A stretch of DNA of 64,000 bases, from contig JAQFVV010012396.1 of assembly GCA_028023455.1 (NCBI GenBank), positions 6,240,085 to 6,304,084 of the forward strand. Reading direction: 5' to 3'. A program made the position numbers and the translations under genes. How positions within the stretch are numbered: the stretch's first letter is position 1; each line of letters opens with the position of its first letter. Source of the DNA: Epiperipatus broadwayi. Lineage: Eukaryota; Onychophora; Udeonychophora; Euonychophora; Peripatidae. The notes under the pieces were generated by a model. That model was given only the letters and a program-made list of their open reading frames with translations, was not told the DNA's origin and made no database searches. Positions 23,249 through 35,699 of this stretch are shown here, in pieces.

Positions 23249-24700
23249 GTAGATGATAACATTTAACTCCGTAAAGTCAATTCACGTCAGTTTTTAAGAA
23301 TGCCATCTTTCCACTTCTTTTTAAAATAAGGCTAGTTCATCAGATATCCAAACTCCGATTAACAAAAGTGAACTGTGCTCAATTGATCAAGATATCCCAA
23401 TCAATTTACAGATAATAATTACAAAAATATTTTTAGGGCTACATGTATCCAAAGGGTATATAACACCAACTTCATAACATTTCAATGTTTTATATTTTTC
23501 ATTTTTATTTAATTAATCTACTGCTTACTGAATGCATATAAATCCAACTACTTTTATGCTGATTATAATTTTGTTTTTAATCGTTCTAATTAAAATGATA
23601 AATTGTTAAAAAAAAAAAAAAAAAGATGAGGCCTCAAATGTAGTGCGCTCATGGACCATTCAGCAGATCTTGTTCTTGGATTATAATTGTATAATTTAAA
23701 TTAATAGTAAATTGCCAAAACTTCATTAGTGAGAATCTTAAGTTGACATTTCACTTGTTTATTTATTTCTAATGCACTGCAATAACAACAACAACAAAAA
23801 AGACAGAATGCATATATATACAACATCTCTTCCTGATAGCAGATAAAGTAACTAAGCAAAATAGTATTATAACCAACTGATGACATTCAATTGTCAGTGG
23901 TAGTTTGCTACGACAAACAATTGTGAATAGTTTGCGTGTGTTTTATAAAAATTTCACAAGCATTAATTTTTTTTATTTCAAAAAATACATTTTGTTTTTC
24001 TGAACTCTCAATTTTTCTTGTTTCTCCGAACCTAAACTATAAAAAATTGTAAACACATACTTTTAAAAGAAACTATAACAAATAAATAAATAAATACAGT
24101 ATTTCTGATTAGAAGGGAAAATTCACAATATATATAATCGTGAATTTAATTATGTATAAGCAATAGCTAACCTACATATAAATATATGTGCAATTTATTT
24201 TTTGTGGAGTCAACCTGTAATTTGATGACAATCTTTTACCTAGCTATCACGAAAGCATTACTACTTTCAAACTAAAAAAGATTGCATGAAATGGGGGGGG
24301 GGCGCGACTATCACACATTAGGTTGAACATTGTCAAACTTTGAAAAGTTAGATGAAACATAAAAAGAGAAATGCTTTGAAAAGTGGATATGCATTTTACT
24401 ATAAAAGTACAAATATTGGAAGTGCAAGTAGAGTGGGATTCATTATAAATAAATAATAAAAAAATCAAAACATAACATTGAGAAGATTAATGGTTGAGAT
24501 ATTAGAGAGACTGGCAAGATTAGGTATTCAATTTAATATAAAATACCAAGTGAATACAATCAACAAGTTCTCTTTGGCTGAAGAAATAGAAGATTTTAAT
24601 TCAGATGCACAGAATGGTTTTGATCCAACCAAATGTACAAAAATTGGAAAATGAAAGTTCTGTAAATGGAGAAGGGAAAAAAAAAACAATTATTTTGTAA
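23249..24700. other. AT-rich intergenic DNA
   Basis: No gene supported. A G run lies at 24293-24302 and an A run at about 23607-23625. The 24480-24660 segment reads fairly open on + and may belong to the decayed LINE downstream, but no motif was seen. Confidence 0.4.
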
Positions 24701-24717
24701 AAAGAAAAAAAAAATAT

Positions 24718-24718
<1 letters not shown>

Positions 24719-24758
<40 letters not shown>

Positions 24759-24760
24759 AA
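24719..24760. repeat. Poly(T) directly joined to poly(A)
   Basis: About 20 T are followed at once by about 22 A, a perfect homopolymer palindrome just upstream of the decayed LINE. It may mark two retroelement tails joined back to back. Confidence 0.9.
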
Positions 24761-24849
24761 TGAAAAAATAATCAAAAATAAAACACAGAAACACAGTGTT
24801 TTTTGGAGTGTGTGAAAGGAGGATTAACATTTAATATTTCTAAATTTCA

Positions 24850-25690
24850 GAAATATTATAATGAATTTAAGCTAAAACTTGTAAATTACTTTAAAATCTT
24901 AACAGATTTTAATGACAAGTCAGATTTGAATAATATCAATGAGAAGATAACTGATACTCTATTAAAGTCAGACGTATAAAAAAGTTGCAAACCACTTGTA
25001 AATTTTCTGATGAAACTAGACAATGTTTGAAGACAATAAGGAACATGAAAATTTTTAAATGATTCACTTAGAAAAATTGCATGTCTGGAATTTTGTAAAA
25101 TGGTATGAAAAGCAGAGTTAATGATGATATAAGAAAACATTACTGTTAAGGGGCAAGGAAAGCTACAGAAATGAACAAATCTCAACAATATAAAACAACA
25201 TTTTAGTACTGAAAAGCAAACTGTTTCAACAATAACATAAAACAGATGGTATTTTAAAAGGAGGGATGACATCATGGGGTATGTGGGGGTGTCCTACAAA
25301 AATCCATATAGCAATAAAAAATAAGAAAACAAAGTAGCCCCTGTAATTACACTTTCTGAATTACCAACCATTTAAATAATGAAATAACACAAGCAATTAC
25401 ATTTATGAAGAATGAACAAGTTCAGGAAATAATAGAATTATTATTGTTATAAGCCAGTGAAAAATAGAAAATTGTTGGCAAATATCCAAATGATAAAATT
25501 GTATGATTGGAATAATATAATAGTGATATTGATATTTAATAAGGCTAAAACAAAAAAGATATTAGAAATTATAGACTTCTATCATTTTTAACAAAATCCT
25601 TGTTAAGATCATTACAACTCATCTACAAAAAAAAAAAAGCTAGGTTTAAATCATTTTAGCACAGACCATATTCAAGTGTAACCTAACATT
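24850..25690 (+). pseudogene. Decayed LINE endonuclease-RT open reading frame
   Basis: On the plus strand, recognisable blocks run in the order expected upstream of and into a LINE reverse transcriptase: INEKITDTLLKS, SLRKIACLEFCKM, NNIKQHFSTEKQ, then ITLSELPTI...EITQAITFMKNEQ, NIIVILIFNKAKT (the A/VILIFKKG motif) and finally a degenerate QARFKS...HIQV block (RT motif 3, usually QAGFR). Many stops and slips show it is long dead. The YADD active site is not present, so the copy ends inside RT. RTE-like or similar APE-type clades fit the wording; the clade is not certain. Confidence 0.65.
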
Positions 25691-25699
25691 ATGAATTTT

Positions 25700-27520
25700 C
25701 ATTTATCTTATTATATTTCATTTACTAGAAATATATCCTTCCTTTACATTCAACTTTATTTCTTTGATCTGACAAATATATACTTCTTTCATTTGAATGA
25801 TAGTAAAATTTGCTGCAACTTGATTCATCACATAATATTTAATACAACTGCTATAATAAACTCAACTCGTATCTTTTAAACATACCTATAAAATTAACAC
25901 CTGTATTCTCACAGACATTTTAGCCTCAAATTAATTTCATAAACATTGATTGTAACTTATCCATTATTAAATCTTAGTATTAACCCCATAACTTCTATTT
26001 GGTTATTTCCTCCAAGCACATAATAATATCTTCAAACTGTCTCATTGTTTCTTAAGAAGCTCTATTTACATCATTGTTGCTACCAATAGTACAACTATCT
26101 TCATTAGCATCTCTAATACCTGAATAGGACCCAAAATTCTAGCACGTTAGAAATATCGTAAAGCAAATGCCACAATATATGGATTCGGGAATTTCTAAGC
26201 AATTATATTTCTTATATATTCTCTAACTTACATAGCCTTTAAAGGTTCAAATCCCTTCTTACTCTATCTCATTTTTATAGCATTATCTTCATTTGCTTAT
26301 TCTTATCATTATCTAATTCCAATGTAAAAGTCAATTATTTAATCTAGATTTGATTTTCCATTAATTCTTTACTTGTAATCTTTCAATGCTTTAATGATAA
26401 TGGCTACCATTTTCTTTATTTTTATTATATAGTTTACAAGACCAATCTCTCTAGCATCTATCCAAGTTTTCGGAAGTAAATTATTTCTTTTCTTGTTATT
26501 ATCATAGGGGGCATTCCATATTAAGCGATCCCATATTTTAACAATTTTGAACCTGACCATTTTTTATTTTTTTTGTAAACTTGAAAAAAATGTCAAACTT
26601 TAAAATTTGTACCTAATAAATTGTTTGAAATCTGAAATTGCAACTTTGTATTTATTTACAATTACCCGAGAAACAATTATTCGAAATACAATTACAATAG
26701 TAATATACAAAAAGTACAAAACCGTAATTTCCAGACATTGATTACTGGATCACAAAGGGATCTTTTTTAAAAAAAATCAAAACTACCTTTGTGAAAGCAT
26801 AATTCAAATAAGGATTTACCCCACTAATATGCAAAAAAAAGTTAAATAAACTAACTTAGGATGAGAGATGAAGTGAGATGGCTTTGGAAAATAAAATTCG
26901 CAAATTAAAATGTTAACAATGATGCATTTTAGGTTCATTTCTCAACATATATTTCAAGATCTAAAAACTAAGTCAGCATCAAGTTGCAAAATAATCACAG
27001 ATCTTAATATTTACATCAACAATCATCAGTTTTATTTTGGCTTTGTTGAAATAAATATATATTGCATTCAGCATTGTTTTTGGTTTTTTAATTATTTCAA
27101 ATATGTTCAATATATAAAGAGTACAAATTATGTCAAGTAATTAAAGAATTTAACAAAAGAGAGTCACCAAAGGGTTACAAGTCTCAGACTTGTAATAATG
27201 CATAGGTGATATATTAAAAAATTAATGAAAAGAATACAAATGTGTTTGGAGTCGAAAATAATTAAATATCTAGAGACAGAAGACAACTGATTAGCAAGCA
27301 TTAATATACTAGGCCATAGTCAAAATGCTGAATAGTATGTAGACATAGATATTATCTTGAGTATTTTAATAAATTTCTTAGTAGTTTTGAGAAATCATCT
27401 AAAGGCAAGAAAAGCTGAAAAGAGCAAATGAAGATTATATAAAAATGTCACAGAGAATAATTCTGATTGTGAAATGCTAGACCAAATGAAAGAAAAGCTT
27501 CAAGTAGGAAATTAAGAATG
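25700..27520. other. AT-rich DNA, no supported gene
   Basis: A 63-codon open stretch on - (26369-26560, containing IWDRLIWNAPYDN) has protein-like wording and may be retroelement debris, unassigned. The rest shows nothing. Confidence 0.35.
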
Positions 27521-27529
27521 AATGAAAAC

Positions 27530-28800
27530 AATTCAAATATTAACAGTTCTATCAAAAAGCTGGCCGTGCAAACAAATAAAATAAAAAAAAAAGAGTTACA
27601 ATGACAAAAAAAGTAAAAGCTTTAGAAAAAGAAGTTTGTTTGCCTATCCAAAGCTTAAAAAGGTTTTTAAAATATCTATAACTGAAAAGTATTCGCAACA
27701 GTGAGGATATTATCTTATGTCCAGAGAATAGAACTTTGTTTCGTAAAGACAAGTGGCAAGTCTAGAATACTTGGGCAAAAAGAATAATATTGGGAAGTTT
27801 AAATAAACTGTATGAACTATTCACGATAAAATAACCTGTTGAAAAAATAGAATTTTCAAAACATAAATTCGCTCACTATCTATGTTTGCCCAACATATCA
27901 AAACAGGAAACTTATGATGTTAAGCTTCAAATTAAAATCACAATGCTCAGTGATTATATAGCTACAGCATGTCATCTCATTTTTTGGTGTGAAATATCTT
28001 AAACAATAATTAAATAAGAAGTGTGAAGACAAAATAATAGACTATAATATAAACTGTGTATACCTGTTGATAGATGTATATTTGAAACATTCAGTAAAAC
28101 CACAGAATTTGTAGTATCTTGTGTGAATGCTTGTTTGTTCTGAAATGATATTATTTTATAGGCAAACAAACAGTCTGATCATCCTAACTATTTGACAGAA
28201 AAAATTTTTTAAAAAATGTGATGAGATGGAATCTTGATTTTATAGCAAAATAAATTTTGGTTTTACAAAAGTCCAGTCTTTTCATTGGAATAATGATCAT
28301 TCAACAATTTTACCAATAGCAATCCACCATATATATTTTGATAACATACAAATTAAAAGTACTGTTTGCATCTCTGAGTATCTTAAGCATGACCAAGTTT
28401 CTTTTCATTTATTTCAGAAAAAACGTATCTTGTATCTAAGATTAATACCAATACCAGATTTTTTAAAAAAGTACTATTTTTTAGATGATTCTTCTGTACA
28501 CTTCAAAAACTGGAAAAAATTGAAATCAAAGCAAAATAGCATTTCTATGTAACAGTCTATAGTAAAGAAATAAGTGATAGTCTGTGAAGAGGCACAAAAC
28601 AAAGGCAAATCTCCAGTAACCAATAAAGCACAAATTGTAACACTTAAACTATTTACATGGAAAAAGCTCAATATTGACTCTAAAATATTCTTTTTCTTCA
28701 ATAAAATAATACATAAGAACAAGAAATCGCTTGAAAAATATATCAAGCACTCAGAAGTTCCATTATTTTCTTCCTGTATCAGACTAAAATATCACTGACA
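27530..28800 (+). pseudogene. Decayed member of a multi-copy transposon-like protein family
   Basis: In order on the plus strand: QILTVLSKSWPCK near 27540, a basic stretch, a degenerate CPNISK/QETY segment near 27890, FHWNNDHSTILPIAIHH near 28280, YLKHDQVSFHLFQKK near 28380, a degenerate YFLDDSSVHFKNWKK near 28475, and KAQIVTLKLFTWKKLNI near 28630. From memory this matches a large family of uncharacterised metazoan proteins, present in many copies and suspected to be transposase-like because of conserved acidic residues next to SDG and HGKG motifs. Here the HGKG-type centre is missing and many stops are present. No TIRs were identified. The family's function is not established. Confidence 0.5.
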
Positions 28801-29790
28801 AAGATATTTCTAATGTTTTTTTTAGTCAGAAAAAGCTCTGTAATAAATTCTCATACTAGCAAAAGTAACAATAGAGTAAATTTTCAATAATACAGTGATC
28901 ACACTGAAACAAGTGAGTAGGCAGAAAAAAAATCTTCCACAAATCTGTTGCTTCCTTTATGTGCCCAAGGGATTCTGATAATAAACTTGAAGTGTCTGCA
29001 TCCAAATTATTATCTTGGTTGGGATCTTACTGATCACATTTACTACACATGTCAAGAAGAAATGGATGCTCCCACTACAGTTTTTCAAAATTATTTTGCA
29101 AAGAACAGCCGGGTTTGTTCATATTGAATGAATTACGATGATCTAACATGTACAAAACTATACAATTGTTTAAGATTTTTTGTGCGTGTTAAGAATATTT
29201 TAAACAAATGTTATGCACAAAAAAAAAAACAAGCTACTATAAGGATATTATATTTGAAGGATTTTGGTTGTCTTCTCAAGCCCCCCCCCCCCCAATCAAT
29301 TTATTTAACTTATTTTGCCACAGTAATTTAAAGGCACTAGCCGTTGTTTTAAAATGAAACTGGACTTCTTCCAAAACAATTGAAAATTTGAATTAAAATT
29401 TGAAATTTTTTCTGTTTGTAAATCTTTCAAATGATAGAAAAATACATTCATTTTTGAATGATTTGTTTTTTTTCCTCATAAAATTTTTAAAATTTAAGTT
29501 TTAAGAAGTTCATAGTCAAGAACCTTAGGAAATGACCTTGAAATTAAGAACCAATTCTGAAGACTTCTAACTTGAGTAGTCATTTGTCTTACGAATGCAA
29601 AACTGCAAATTCTTTGAAAATTTCAAACAGCTATAATTTCAAACGTCAGATAAAATTTTAAAACAAATTGAATTTTTTATTATCTCTAATGATAAATTTT
29701 GAGAATCAAACTTGAAAAATATTGATGATGGTTGAGTTTTTGACTGAATTACTTGCCATGCAACACTTCTGATAAATTATTTCTTTCTAT
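28801..29790. other. AT-rich DNA with a C homopolymer
   Basis: 29281-29293 is a run of 13 C. The region 28960-29150 is less AT-rich and may be the tail of the decayed gene before it. Otherwise nothing is supported. Confidence 0.4.
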
Positions 29791-29799
29791 ATACATTCA

Positions 29800-30990
29800 A
29801 ACCTTTTATTTTCCATATCTGTTCTCTCTCTTTCAAATTCTCTGCCTTTTATTTATTGGAAGTTAATCATTCCTCCTGGAATAACTAATAGTTGTCATAA
29901 AACATTCATCTCACTTTTTTACACATCAAGTGATATAAATTTTTTATCCAATTCTTAGCACACCATATTATCTGTCTTCCCATCATATTGCTTATTATTT
30001 ATTTAAAACAAAATATTTTAGTTCTTTTTTTACTAATCATTAGATCACAATTTGCATCCATCATGCGAATGCTTTATCATCTATCTTTTTTTTTTGGTCT
30101 ATTTCATTTGCTGTCCATATTATGCATATAAATCATATCTCCATACTTCTTTTTGTACTCTCTGTATAACATTTAATATTCTTTTACAAATATACAATGC
30201 ACTGCTCCCAAATGTTAAACTTGATACTGATATCCCTTTCTTCTAAACAATTATAGAAAAAAATAGCATTCATTTCTTTATCAGTTTATTTTTTTTGTGT
30301 CTTTTGTTAATGCATTTCCCAAACATCCAAATAATTTTTTTTGATTACGCAAAATGAATCTTAATTAAAAAAAATAATTTTTTTTACCCTTCAGACATTT
30401 GTTATCATTATTTTTTTTAACCCCAATAAATTTAAATCCCATTATTTTGCCAGCTTTTACACGAGACTTTCAAAAATATTTCCATGCCTTCTTTATTTTT
30501 TGATATAAAAATCTATTAACAAATAAAGAAAGAATCTAATACCATATATAAATGTTACAACTTTTTGATACATTTCTATTATTTATGGAATAGTAAATAA
30601 GCTATTACCTATATAATAATCAGGTCTAAACTCTTTCTGCATCTTCTCCACTATGTCATTCTCTTCCATTCATTTAATTATTTTTCCAAACATCATATAA
30701 GCAACTGGTTTATAATTAATTAGATTTTATGGTTTTAATTCTTACTTTTAAACAACCATCTTATATTTTTACAACCTATCTAGAATATCTGTCTTTTATA
30801 ACAAAGTATTAAAACATTTAAATGTAATTGTTTTAGTCATAGCATCAGGATTCAGTAGTATTTCTTCTGTCCATTGATCCAAACCTTTCATTTTTTCTTT
30901 TTAATGTCCAATCAATCTATTCTCTATGATCTCTGTAAATTTAATATTCCCTTTTATTACATTTATAGATAACCTTTCTTTTTTTTTTCT
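29800..30990 (-). pseudogene. Decayed LINE reverse transcriptase
   Basis: Read on the minus strand from about 30900 downwards: MKGLDQWTEEILLNPDAMTK (RT motif with the GxDxxxxE pattern), then NLINYKPVAYMMFGKI (the NYRPI block), MEENDIVEKMQKEFRPDY (QxGFRxG block) and a degenerate FLYLLIDFYI (the FxDxxKAFD catalytic block with Asp retained). This is the canonical order of LINE RT motifs 1 to 4. Stops and frameshifts are frequent. The wording differs from the + strand LINE at 24850, so at least two LINE families are present. Confidence 0.65.
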
Positions 30991-31689
30991 TTTTTAGTGT
31001 TCCAATCAATCTGTTCTATGTGACCTCTGCAAATTGAATATTCCCTTTTATTATGTTTATATATATCTTTCTTTCCTAAATTCCAGAATGAATTAGACTA
31101 TTACAGGATGGGGAACCTCCAGCCCTTGAAAGCTCTCAATCTGGCTTCCCAGACATTTTCACAAATGTATATAAAATAGAACTGTATAAAACTTCTATTT
31201 AAATACACACACAATGCAGTGCAAATATTGAATTAAGAGATAAGTAAAATAAAATATTTATTTTCTCAATTACATTTTTTTGTCTCTCCAATCTTTATAA
31301 TAATTTTACTTCATTCTATCAGAGATGCAACATTCCAATAAATTATCTAAATTGTGTGATCTATCTGATTACAGATTTAATATACGACATTAAGAACATT
31401 TTGTTTATACAATGATTTTCGCAGATGAACGTATAACTAGCAAAAATAAAACTAGAATTTTACTTCATTTTATCATTATTTTTGCATTCATTTAATTTTT
31501 TTTTTATTAGAATACCTACACAAAGTAAGATTTTAAAAATTAGCAAAGACAATCATGCATTTGTATAGAAAGAAATAGTAAATCAATGGACATATGTCTG
31601 TAAGTATTTCAGTTAATAAATAACATTCTTAAGAAATGTTATTTATCAGAACATTCTGACTATAACAAAATTATTGGGAAAGAAAGAAA

Positions 31690-31900
31690 TATTAAAACAG
31701 AAAACTTGAAAAGAAGCTTTATCAAGTACCTGTTGTGTTTTATAAAAAGTACTAACAAGTCAGAAAATTTGCTGAGAGCAAGTTATTTAAAAAAAAAAGA
31801 AAATTTAAAACCATTTTCTGAAGGAAGTTTAAAAAGACTGCATTTTAGCTGCTGTAGAATTAACTTATCTAGAACATAGAAAAATATTTAAGAATATACA
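31690..31900 (+). pseudogene. hAT transposase N-terminal fragment
   Basis: The open run SENLLRASYLKKKKNLKPFSEGSLKRL resembles the conserved block after the BED finger in hAT transposases of the GTF2IRD2/FAM200/ZBED type (ASY...KPF.EGEF pattern). The frame is open for about 60 codons and then hits stops. The RNase-H-like catalytic core and the hAT dimerisation domain are absent, consistent with disruption by the foldback repeat that begins at 31913. Confidence 0.55.
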
Positions 31901-31912
31901 TTATGAAGATAG

Positions 31913-32268
31913 GTTAAACCACTAAACGTCACATGATCACTATTTCTTATGCTAGCACATAACTTGTTATTAAAACAGGCATAATTCTCCATACAGTAGT
32001 GCCATTCAGTGCCAACCAGAGTAATCAATGGATGCCAGAAGGTTTGTGCATAAAATCCCCATCTAGTGCCTACTCATCCAATATCCCAGACTAGTTTCTG
32101 GTTTGTGGCCTTCATCAGTGAGGAGCTTTGGATCTTAGAGCACTGCATCTAGATCTTCTGGCATCCATTGATTACTCTGATTGGCACTACTGTATGGAGA
32201 GTTTTGCCTGTTTTAATAAATTATGTGCTAGCATAAGAAAGTGATCATGTGATGTTTAGTGGATTAAC
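31913..32268. mobile_element. Foldback element with about 115-130 bp arms, copy 1
   Basis: Arms 31913-32041 and 32155-32268 are close inverted copies: both contain the AACAGGC...CTCCATACAGTAGTGCCA block and TTATGCTAGCACATAA. The loop (32042-32154) carries, on the minus strand, CTGATGA (32112-32118) and GAAAC (32094-32098) boxes spaced as in a hammerhead ribozyme. Related copies are at 32270-32665 and 56380-56850, with a scrap at 49610-49680. Confidence 0.75.
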
Positions 32269-32269
32269 A

Positions 32270-32665
32270 TCAATCCTGCCTAATAGGATAGTGGTGGCCA
32301 TGGTTGTTAAAGAGCCAAAGACACCAAAATCTATGGGTACTGAACTGGGTTCAGATTCATATGACTATATAAGCTATTGAGCTTAAATTGAAAATATTAT
32401 TGTTTTCAATTTTATTCTCATAGCTTTGTAGTTAAATAGAGATAAAAGGTGGCTGCTGGAGGGTAGCATTAAATCCTAAGATCTAGGTGCAGTGATCTCA
32501 GATCTAAAGCTCCTCACTGATGAAGGCCACAAGCCAGAAACTAGTCAGGGGATATTGGATGGGTAGCACTAGATGGGAGTTTTATGCACAAGCCTTCTGG
32601 AATCCATTGATTACTCTGGTTGGCACTGAGTGGCACTACCTTATGGAGAGTTTTGCCTGTTTTAA
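32270..32665 (+). repeat. Same repeat family, copy 2, inverted relative to copy 1
   Basis: Shares the CTCCTCACTGATGAAGGCCA region and the GGCACTAC...TATGGAGAGTTTTGCC end with copy 1, and its left part (GACACCAAAA, CTGAACTGGGTTCAGA) with the copy at 56380-56850. The hammerhead-like core is best kept here: CTGATGA 32517-32523, GGC/GCC helix within 32525-32535, GAAAC 32537-32541, CTAGT 32541-32545 opposite ACTAG 32568-32572. Confidence 0.75.
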
Positions 32666-32969
32666 ATGAAGATAGGTTCAAAGTGAATTGAAAAAATTTT
32701 TTAATTAAATGTGGAACAATCATTAATAAAAATGATGTTATTTTATTTTTAATTCACAAAAAAATTATGGCCTTCATTTAAAAGGGGAAAGTTGAAATTG
32801 GCCTGCCAGATGAAAAGGTTGCCCAGCATTAATGACTAGAAGTAAATTAATTAAATTTATGATCAAATATAGTAGGCTAGTTTTTAAATTGATAATTTTG
32901 TATGGCCTGCAGATTATAAATACACAAATGACCCTTGGCAGAAAAATCACCCATCCCTGCTCTTTTATA

Positions 32970-35260
32970 TCTAGTACCATATCTGTTAATTAAAGCTATT
33001 TTAAACTCACCTTTCCCATACATTTCCGACTAATACACAAGTGTTTGGAAAATGATTCATTAGCTTAACCATACAACTAGAATATACCATTCTCATTCAA
33101 AATATTACGAATCAGAATAAGTCACAATTAATTTGTTTAAACTCATTCAATCTCTTTTGGACTTAAATGAAAAAGATATCAAAACATGATATAATTTATT
33201 GATGTTATATATGATAAATACCTTAAAGATTACATACATTCACGAATTATATATTGTAAGTAATAAAATTAAACTGAATCTCCATTTAAAATAATTTTAT
33301 TCCATTTTTAAATAATTTTTGTCAAATGCAATTTCACATGGACAACCGGTTTAAGTGTTTTCAAAGAGTAGCATAGAAAGCTGCTTAACTTAGCTATTAC
33401 ATGATGAAATGATTTTCTTACTAGTCCTAAAATGTTTGAATACCGAAAATGATAGGAGTTGGTAGCGATCTGTGGACCTAATGAAATTCCTGATTCCACC
33501 ACTGCATAAAACCATGCAAGCTATTACAACGAACTGATACACGTGTTCCAATTATTATGCCCAATTTTTGACGCGGGTATCTATAATACATATCAAAGCG
33601 CATTAGACCACGAGACTTGCGAATTATAGGAACTGTTTTAAATTACGTGTATTATTACCAGAAATGTCTTAGCTTTTTGAAGTTGTATTAAATATAAACT
33701 ATGCACTCGGATAAAAGACTTTAGGTAAACACATTTTACGAAAGCACATATTAACGTTAGACATAAAATATTTTGGAAGACTAAAAAAAAGGGAGTTACA
33801 TAATTTTGACTTTACTGAATTCATATATTATTGATTACGCAGTTTTTTTAAGGGATATCAAATATTATCGATTTTGCTTTATTTTTAATTAATAGTACAA
33901 GGATAAAATATACATACTGGATACGTGATTTCATAATTTAAATTAATATACAATATTTTATTAAGAGAAGCAGCATAATGGAAAGTATTTAAAATATATT
34001 AAAATCACATGAATGTATTTTCCTACAAATTATGATAATTTTTAATTAAACGGTAAACATTGAAAAACTTAATTAATGTGAAATAAGTTTTAAAAAAATA
34101 AAAGATTACCTAGGACAACAAATTGATAAGGCTTTCATTAACGTTAGAAAGAAGTGTAATAGTAACTAAATATTTCACTAGATGGAAGCACTGAATGTAC
34201 CGTAATCCATTGACAAGACCTAAAATTTCAAAACAAAAGTATAAAACCTTTCACTAGATGGCGACAAAATGATATTGTTGCGGGATAAACAATGTGAAAT
34301 TATATATACATAAGAAAAAAATTTTAAATTGAGACAAAAAGTAAAATAGGTTTAATTAAAAACTTATTTTTCTATTGCAAACTTGAGATATATAGATGGA
34401 ATTTTACTTTATAATAGCCAGGACTAATGTTGCAAATCAAATATAAAAAGTCGGGAAAGTTTTCAGAAAATAATATAATATAGGATTTTCCTACATTTGT
34501 AATTTTTTTTATAAAAATTATATATAAATTTTATTTTTTACAAATTAATTTTTATGATAAAGTTGACTTATCTCTAGAATCTAGATGTTTTAGTCATTAT
34601 TTTTCTTCACGCTTGTTTCTTGGCAATATGCAGAATTTTTTTTAAATTAAACCATCTGTATTATTTCTTTTTCGTTATGCTAGTTAAAAGATTGCATTTT
34701 AATTCAGGCTAGTCCCGTAGGTAAGAGGGTGAGGCTCCTATCTCGGGGCTAAATTGAATTACTTACTAAAGTGAGAAATTATATTGAAAATTATACAAAT
34801 TTTCTTCTTTTACATTCATTGAGACTATTTTAAATAAGCTTTTTTCAATAATTTTAAACTGCATATTTTTAATGTTTGCCTCAAGTGCCAAAATTCATCA
34901 GCAATCTAAATCTCCAACTTGTTTTTATTTAATTTAGTCTTCTATTTCTAATGCTTATAACCGATATAAATTTCTATACATTTATTTACTCCCGTTTTCT
35001 ATAACACTTTATGTAACACATCAGAGAAATTTATTAATTTATCCCTTATAGCAATATGTAATATAAAAAATATATATAACAAAAAAATAATTATTTCAAA
35101 GTATTGGATTTTAATTGTCCACAACTGTACTAAGCTACATAGGATTCAGAAAACTCTGAAATTTTTGGATAAAATTAAAAATAAATGAGTGAACTGTGAA
35201 TCATAATTCAAATTATTCAAGAAGAAATAAAGTAAACATTTTGAATGTATACATACCAAT
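32970..35260. other. AT-rich intergenic DNA
   Basis: No gene or complete element recognised. A 45-bp tRNA-head-like piece at 34708-34750 lacks a B box. Confidence 0.4.
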
Positions 35261-35265
35261 TTGCC

Positions 35266-35520
35266 TGAAGGTTTGTGATGATGGTGTATTAGATGTTATA
35301 ATATGTTAGTCTATTTCCATTATCTATTATTAAATGTTGAATGTATAGAAAATTTTAAACTTTTCAAATACAAATAATTATTAATAATAACAAATAGACA
35401 ACACAGATTAGTAATTACACAATGTTTCTAGTAGTAGTATTCTCAATGCTTCTTCAGGTGTTGCTAGCCTGACCAATAACAATATTAGCATAGGAGTTGA
35501 ACTTACACCTTTAGATTCTT
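35266..35520 (-). mobile_element. tRNA-type SINE, copy 1
   Basis: On the minus strand a degenerate pol III head (GTTCAACTC in the B-box position) is followed by the shared core TGGTCAGGCTAGCAACACCT, a GAAGAAGC...GAAAC segment, and a 3' tail ending CACCATCATCACAAACCTTC. The order is the same as in the copy at 47281-47497. SINEs of this type depend on LINE machinery. Confidence 0.7.
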
Positions 35521-35554
35521 GAATATCAAATTTTATAACATTCTAACCACATTA

Positions 35555-35668
35555 TAAAAGGAATGACATAGCAACAAATCAAAAAATGCTTGAAAGATTA
35601 TAATATATTGTAAAAGGAATGATATAGCAACAAATCAAAAAATGCTTGGAAGATTATAATATATGGAT
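35555..35668. repeat. 56-bp tandem duplication
   Basis: Two adjacent copies of a unit containing AGCAACAAATCAAAAAATGC differ at two or three bases, pointing to a recent local duplication. Confidence 0.9.
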
Positions 35669-35699
35669 GAATATAAATTGATAAAAATATTTAATTCAG

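Larger units (their letters stand above)
31104..32959 (+). mobile_element. hAT DNA transposon remnant with nested foldback repeats
   Basis: The left end CAGGATGGGGAACCTCC and the inverted right end reading CAGGGATGGGTGATTTTT (ending at 32959) resemble hAT terminal repeats. Flanking octamers gactatta and ctctttta agree at five of eight positions, in keeping with an old 8-bp target duplication. A plus-strand transposase fragment lies at about 31690-31900. The right half is occupied by two inverted copies of another repeat (31913-32268 and about 32270-32665), so the transposase core is lost. Confidence 0.6.

Noticed and set aside
34708-34750. tRNA gene or SINE head
   Set aside because: It has an A-box-like start, but no B box and no cloverleaf could be drawn.
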